DNA from: CAZPRY01 sp964589175
GTDB taxonomy: Bacteria; Fidelibacterota; UBA2242
NCBI GenBank assembly: GCA_964589175.1
Contig: CAZPRY010000001.1
Span: 62,001 to 126,000 of the forward strand
Reading direction: 5' to 3'
DNA: 64,000 nt
Shown here: in pieces, positions 60,594 through 64,000 of the stretch
How the letters are laid out: each line of letters opens with the position of its first letter
Numbering within the stretch: the first letter of the stretch is position 1
Notes under the pieces: generated by a model
What the model saw: the letters and a program-made list of their open reading frames with translations, nothing else
Told to the model about the DNA's origin: nothing
Databases searched by the model: none
Translations under genes and position numbers: made by a program

Positions 60594-62039
60594 TCAGACC
60601 CTGCGCCAGAATTTGGGAATAAACAACAGGAAAATAGAATAGAATTCGAGTCGCCCGAAAAGCATGCAGGCGATCAGGATCAACTTATTATAGGCCGGCA
60701 GGACGGAGAAACTGTGTACCGGACCGGTGACTCCCAGGCCGGGGCCGACTCCCCCCAGGGTTGTTGCGACGGAATAGATCGAGGTTTCCTGATCCATTCC
60801 GCTGACGACCATGAGCAGCGTAGCCAGAAAAAAGAATCCGATATACATGCCGATATAGACCAGGGCGTTTTGAATCGTCGAGTCATCGATCACCTTGTTA
60901 TTGATCTGGATTTTGTGAACGGCGCGCGGATGCAGCATCTGGATCAATTCCCGGTAGATACTTTTCCCCAGTAAGAGAATCCGTGAATTCTTGATGGCGC
61001 CGGTGGTCGATCCGGGACAGGCGCCGATGAACATCAGGATCAGTAAAACCACCTGGGTGACCGGACGCCACTGCTGGTAATCGGCTGTAATAAAACCCGA
61101 CGTGGTGTTGATCGAGACGACCTGAAATATTCCATAGCGCAGGGACTCGCCCCAATTGGGATAGGTGTGCAAACGCAGATCGAAGACCACGATCAGAACT
61201 GCAATGCCCATGATAATGAAGTAAAATTTCAGAATTTCCGCAAAGTTCCGGACGGTTTTATTGCGTTTATAGAGACGGAAATAGAGCGAGAAATTGATGC
61301 CGGATAGAATCATGAAGATGACGACGATGATCTCAACATAGATGCTGTTGTAGGCGGCGATGCTGGCATTGCGCGGCGAGAATCCGCCGGTCGGGATGGT
61401 GCCCATGGCGGTGAGCGATGCATCGAAGATCGACAATCCGCCGGCCAGCAGCAAAATCGTCTCAGCGGCCGTCAGAATCAGGTACACGATCCACAGCAAG
61501 CGGGCCGTATCTTTGATCTTGGGTGTGATCTGTTCCTGCGCGATGGAGGAGGATTCGAAGTTGTATAAATTACGGCCGCCGATGTTGATCGCCGGCAGCA
61601 CGACCAGGGCGAGAATCACGATGCCCATTCCTCCGATCCAGTGCGTCAGGCTGCGCCAGACCAGGAGACTGGCCGGCAGCGCTTCGATATCATCCAGAAT
61701 TGAGGCGCCGGTGGTGGTGAAGCCGGAGACTGATTCGAAGAATGCATCCAGGAAATTGTGAAAGTACCCCGAAAGACAGAACGGCAGGGCGCCGATCAGT
61801 GAAACCGTCAGCCAGCCGAAAACGATAATGCCGACCGATTCGCGTCTTTCGATCAGAATGCGGTCCGGACGTTGGATTTGCAGAAGAATGCCGAATCCTA
61901 TCGAAATTGCGATGGAGATCAGAAAAGAGGCTGTGGCGCCATCGTGGTTGTACAGACTGATGGCCATCGGCAGCAACAGAAACAGGCCCAGAATGATGTA
62001 CAATTTTCCCAGGATCGTGATTACATAGCGGAATCTCAT
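60594..62039 (-). CDS. trkH: TrkH-family potassium transporter
   Basis: A 481-residue membrane protein with the TrkH four-repeat pore plan. Pore-loop marks: FESVSGFTTTGASIL, ATLGGVGPGLGVTGPV and STTSGFITADYQQW; GSTTGAIK is also typical, as are the end segments FGRLEFYSIFLLFIPKFW. No trkA gene is adjacent. It may use a distant TrkA or the KtrA of the ktrAB pair 6 kb away. Upstream is a candidate promoter; the ATG is preceded by AAGGACAATTGATAG, a weak site. Confidence 0.92.
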   Translation of the reverse strand: MRFRYVITILGKLYIILGLFLLLPMAISLYNHDGATASFLISIAISIGFGILLQIQRPDRILIERRESVGIIVFGWLTVSLIGALPFCLSGYFHNFLDAFFESVSGFTTTGASILDDIEALPASLLVWRSLTHWIGGMGIVILALVVLPAINIGGRNLYNFESSSIAQEQITPKIKDTARLLWIVYLILTAAETILLLAGGLSIFDASLTAMGTIPTGGFSPRNASIAAYNSIYVEIIVVIFMILSGINFSLYFRLYKRNKTVRNFAEILKFYFIIMGIAVLIVVFDLRLHTYPNWGESLRYGIFQVVSINTTSGFITADYQQWRPVTQVVLLILMFIGACPGSTTGAIKNSRILLLGKSIYRELIQMLHPRAVHKIQINNKVIDDSTIQNALVYIGMYIGFFFLATLLMVVSGMDQETSIYSVATTLGGVGPGLGVTGPVHSFSVLPAYNKLILIACMLFGRLEFYSIFLLFIPKFWRRV

Positions 62040-62086
62040 CTATCAATTGTCCTTCGTATCAGGAGTAGTTTCATTTTATGAACGAA

Positions 62087-62115
62087 AGTTTACTCTTTTT
62101 CTGATTATGAAACAA
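62087..62115 (-). promoter_or_regulatory. Candidate promoter of trkH
   Basis: Minus strand TTGTTT (62115-62110), 17-bp spacer, TAAACT (62092-62087), 47 bp before the ATG. Confidence 0.4.
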
Positions 62116-62141
62116 ATACTGCCGTAAGGCCGGCGGCCATG

Positions 62142-62879
62142 TCAACCCATTTCGGCCAGGATGAAGGTGATATTGTCTTTCCCTCCGGATTCCAGAGCAG
62201 TTCGGAGCAAGCGGTCTTTTTTCTCGGTAATGGGGAGCCCGGGTTGAGAAATGATTGCCAGCAGTTCGGAATCGGGAAGCATACCGTACAAACCGTCCGA
62301 ACAAAGCAGAATGGAATCTCCCGGCGATAGCCTGAAAACCGGGGAGAAATCGAAGCGCGGGGAATCCGTTTCGAAACCGCCGATGACCCGTTCCAGGACA
62401 TGCCGGTAGGGATGAAAGTGAAGCGCCCGGGCCGCGAGTCGGCCCTCATCGATCCAGCGCTGCACCACGGTATGATCCCGGGTTTGAAAGAGCAGCCGTT
62501 GACGGTGGATGAGATAGGCGCGGCTGTCGCCGATGTGGGCGAAGAGAGCCGTGTCCGCACGGATCAGACCGCAGACCAGCGTAGTACCCATACCACGACA
62601 GGCGGGGTGGGAATCGGTGTAGAGGAAAAGGGCTTTTTGACAATTCAGCAGGGCCGCGATCAGGCCGGTAGTTATGTCCGTAGATTTAAAAATAGAGTCG
62701 CTTTCGGTCTTGAACACATTACTGACCAGCTGGCTGGCAATTTCGCCGCAGGGATGCCCGCCCATGCCATCCGCCACGCCCAATAAGCATTGGTCGCCGG
62801 TTCGGCACTCGAAATAACTGTCCTGGTTCATCTGCCGGACATATCCCAGATGAGTGGCTGAAACAACGGTTAAAAGCAT
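62142..62879 (-). CDS. PP2C-type Ser/Thr protein phosphatase
   Basis: A 245-residue PPM-family phosphatase (Stp/PrpC-like). Metal-binding Asp residues are seen in MNQDS (D20), GVADGMGGH (D37), LLCSDGLYG and GKDNITFI; MGTTLV and AHIGDSRAYL are further motifs. The protein is cytosolic and would remove phosphate from Ser/Thr residues. No Hanks-type kinase gene is in the window. GGAGGTG, a near-perfect ribosome site, precedes the ATG by 6 bases. Confidence 0.93.
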   Translation of the reverse strand: MLLTVVSATHLGYVRQMNQDSYFECRTGDQCLLGVADGMGGHPCGEIASQLVSNVFKTESDSIFKSTDITTGLIAALLNCQKALFLYTDSHPACRGMGTTLVCGLIRADTALFAHIGDSRAYLIHRQRLLFQTRDHTVVQRWIDEGRLAARALHFHPYRHVLERVIGGFETDSPRFDFSPVFRLSPGDSILLCSDGLYGMLPDSELLAIISQPGLPITEKKDRLLRTALESGGKDNITFILAEMG

Positions 62880-62901
62880 TGGTTACACCTCCGATTATCA
62901 T

Positions 62902-62930
62902 AAACTAGATAAATCCGGCGTCTCTTTCAA
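62902..62930 (-). promoter_or_regulatory. Candidate promoter of the PP2C gene
   Basis: Minus strand TTGAAA (62930-62925), 17-bp spacer, TAGTTT (62907-62902), 22 bp before the ATG, so the leader would be short, just covering the GGAGGTG site. Confidence 0.45.
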
Positions 62931-63039
62931 GTCCGGAAATATGTCTGAGGACGCAACGGATATTTTATTCCCATTCAAAGTTCGGAGTCCTATATTATGA
63001 GGGGCCGATGGATAAGGAAAAGAGAGGAAGTCAATAGTA

Positions 63040-63747
63040 GTGAAATTTTTGGCGTATATCATACGGTGGAGTATTGCCATCGCTTTTTTTGTAGTTATTT
63101 TCTTCGCAATTGCGATCGGATTGCTGATCTACCGTCCGCAGCAGGTCAGTGTGCTGATCCGGCCGATCTGCCGGGCGATGATAAGAGCCATCGGCGTGCG
63201 GGTGAAAGTGACCGGCCAGAATCAATTCGATGCCAATAAGCCTTACCTGATTATCTGCAATCACGAGAGCCTGCTGGACCCGTTTCTCTGTACCGGCTAT
63301 ATTCCACTCTACCTGGTGGCGATCGAGATCGAGGAACAGTTTTCCTGGCCGGTATGGGGCTGGCTGACCAATCGATGGGGCAACATCCCCCTGAATAAGG
63401 AGAGCCGCAAATCGGTGGTTTGCAGCTTCCGGTTAGCCGCTGAGCGTATGAAAAAAGGAGTCTCCGTCATCATCTTTCCGGAAGGTACGCGCACGGTTAC
63501 CGGGGAAATGGGTGAATTTAAAAAGGGGGCTTTTCACCTGGCCCGGCAGACCCAGGCGGATATTTTGCCCGTCGCCATGAACGGACTGTATCTGGCCAAG
63601 ACCCGCGGCGACTGGCGCGTCCGGGCGGTCAATGTCTCGGTTGCCTTCGGAACGCCGCTTCCGTATTCCGAATACCGCGACTGGTCGGTGGAGGAATTGC
63701 GCGATTGGGGCTACCGAACAGTCGGGAAGTTGAAGCAGGTCGTATAA
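63040..63747 (+). CDS. plsC: 1-acyl-sn-glycerol-3-phosphate acyltransferase (PlsC)
   Basis: A 235-residue enzyme that adds the second acyl chain in phosphatidic acid synthesis. An N-terminal membrane helix (about 8-30) is followed by NHESLLDPF (HX4D, H about 75), FPEGTRTVTGEMG and ILPVAMNGLY. Length and motif order are typical of PlsC. The start is GTG at 63040 with AGGAAG 9 bases upstream. It differs from the PlsC-like domain of the acyl ligase fusion, so the organism has at least two such acyltransferases. Confidence 0.9.
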   Translation: MKFLAYIIRWSIAIAFFVVIFFAIAIGLLIYRPQQVSVLIRPICRAMIRAIGVRVKVTGQNQFDANKPYLIICNHESLLDPFLCTGYIPLYLVAIEIEEQFSWPVWGWLTNRWGNIPLNKESRKSVVCSFRLAAERMKKGVSVIIFPEGTRTVTGEMGEFKKGAFHLARQTQADILPVAMNGLYLAKTRGDWRVRAVNVSVAFGTPLPYSEYRDWSVEELRDWGYRTVGKLKQVV

Positions 63748-63865
63748 TTATTCCCCAAATACGGAATCGATTCCCTGTGCGGTAACGATTTTCGGTTCGC
63801 ACAATTCCGGAATAGAGTGCCAGAGTAATATTGAGGAAATCCGAAATATTTCGTAAATTACCGGC

Positions 63866-64000
63866 ATGAAAAAAACGAATTTTCAAGCTTTACCACAACG
63901 AAAAAGATTTTTGTATGAGCAGAAAGCCAGAGCGTATCGGGCTATGGAACCCACCAAGAATACGGAATGGGTTCCGTTCGATAAGAAACTACTGGAAAGC
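63866..64000 (+). CDS. N-terminal part of an unidentified gene (runs off the window)
   Basis: From ATG at 63866 a frame stays open for 45 codons to the window end. It encodes a strongly basic, non-membrane N-terminus (MKKTNFQALPQRKRF, then YEQKARAYRAME). No strong ribosome site is visible. No family can be named from this fragment. Confidence 0.45.
   Translation, partial: MKKTNFQALPQRKRFLYEQKARAYRAMEPTKNTEWVPFDKKLLES

Overview
The window (about 50% GC, gene-dense, no tRNA, rRNA, CRISPR array or insertion sequence seen) looks like a chromosomal segment of an uncultured Gram-negative bacterium of the FCB superphylum, most like the Calditrichota/KSB1/Ignavibacteria side. The basis is seven secreted proteins (six with a clear YPNPFN box, plus one related C-terminus) carrying type IX secretion (T9SS)-type C-terminal sorting domains, a PorV/PorQ-family outer-membrane protein, a TonB-dependent receptor with an N-terminal carboxypeptidase-like domain, a DUF6588 protein and many lipoproteins. 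The phylum placement is inference from protein style, not from a marker gene.

Region 1 (1-1.6 kb): the 5' end of an AAA_14/DUF4143-type ATPase with two palindromic operator-like sites, a 47-residue Cys-rich protein, and a SlyD-like FKBP isomerase. Region 2 (1.6-22.8 kb) is the most coherent system: two tandem LacI regulators, a 1194-residue multi-CBM T9SS protein, then a tight same-strand run of TonB receptor, PorV-like protein, 1202-residue Asp-rich secreted protein, PpiC-type lipoprotein, GH26 glycosidase, CBM-metallo-beta-lactamase-fold fusion and a sulfatase. It reads as a LacI-controlled glycan-utilisation locus that uses T9SS export and has no SusD. Region 3 (22.9-34.4 kb, minus strand): a Tat-exported RdhA/QueG-like Fe-S protein and five surface proteins: two VIT-vWA proteins, one vWA protein and two seven-repeat, propeller-like proteins. 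Three of these share nearly identical 3' sorting cassettes.

Region 4 (34.6-50 kb): cell-envelope genes (AmiE-like serine hydrolase, NamZ, TIGR03546/TIGR03545 pair, Lgt variant, AMP-ligase/ACP/PlsC fusion, VanX/DdpX dipeptidase, second serine hydrolase), an RluA-family pseudouridine synthase, a TrpF-like/Smr fusion lacking the TrpF catalytic Cys, and two secreted proteins of unknown role. Region 5 (50.3-56.1 kb, minus strand): ktrB-ktrA-PAS membrane protein-ABC ATPase-ABC permease, transcribed in that order. Region 6 (56.2-64 kb): rarA, a toxin-antitoxin-like trio (two AbrB/MazE-type proteins and a Doc-like protein with a broken Fic motif), adenine deaminase, a TrkH transporter without an adjacent TrkA, a PP2C phosphatase, PlsC, and the start of an unidentified gene.

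Promoters, operators and hairpins are called by eye from sequence patterns and have moderate to low confidence. Family names come from motif recognition without database searches.
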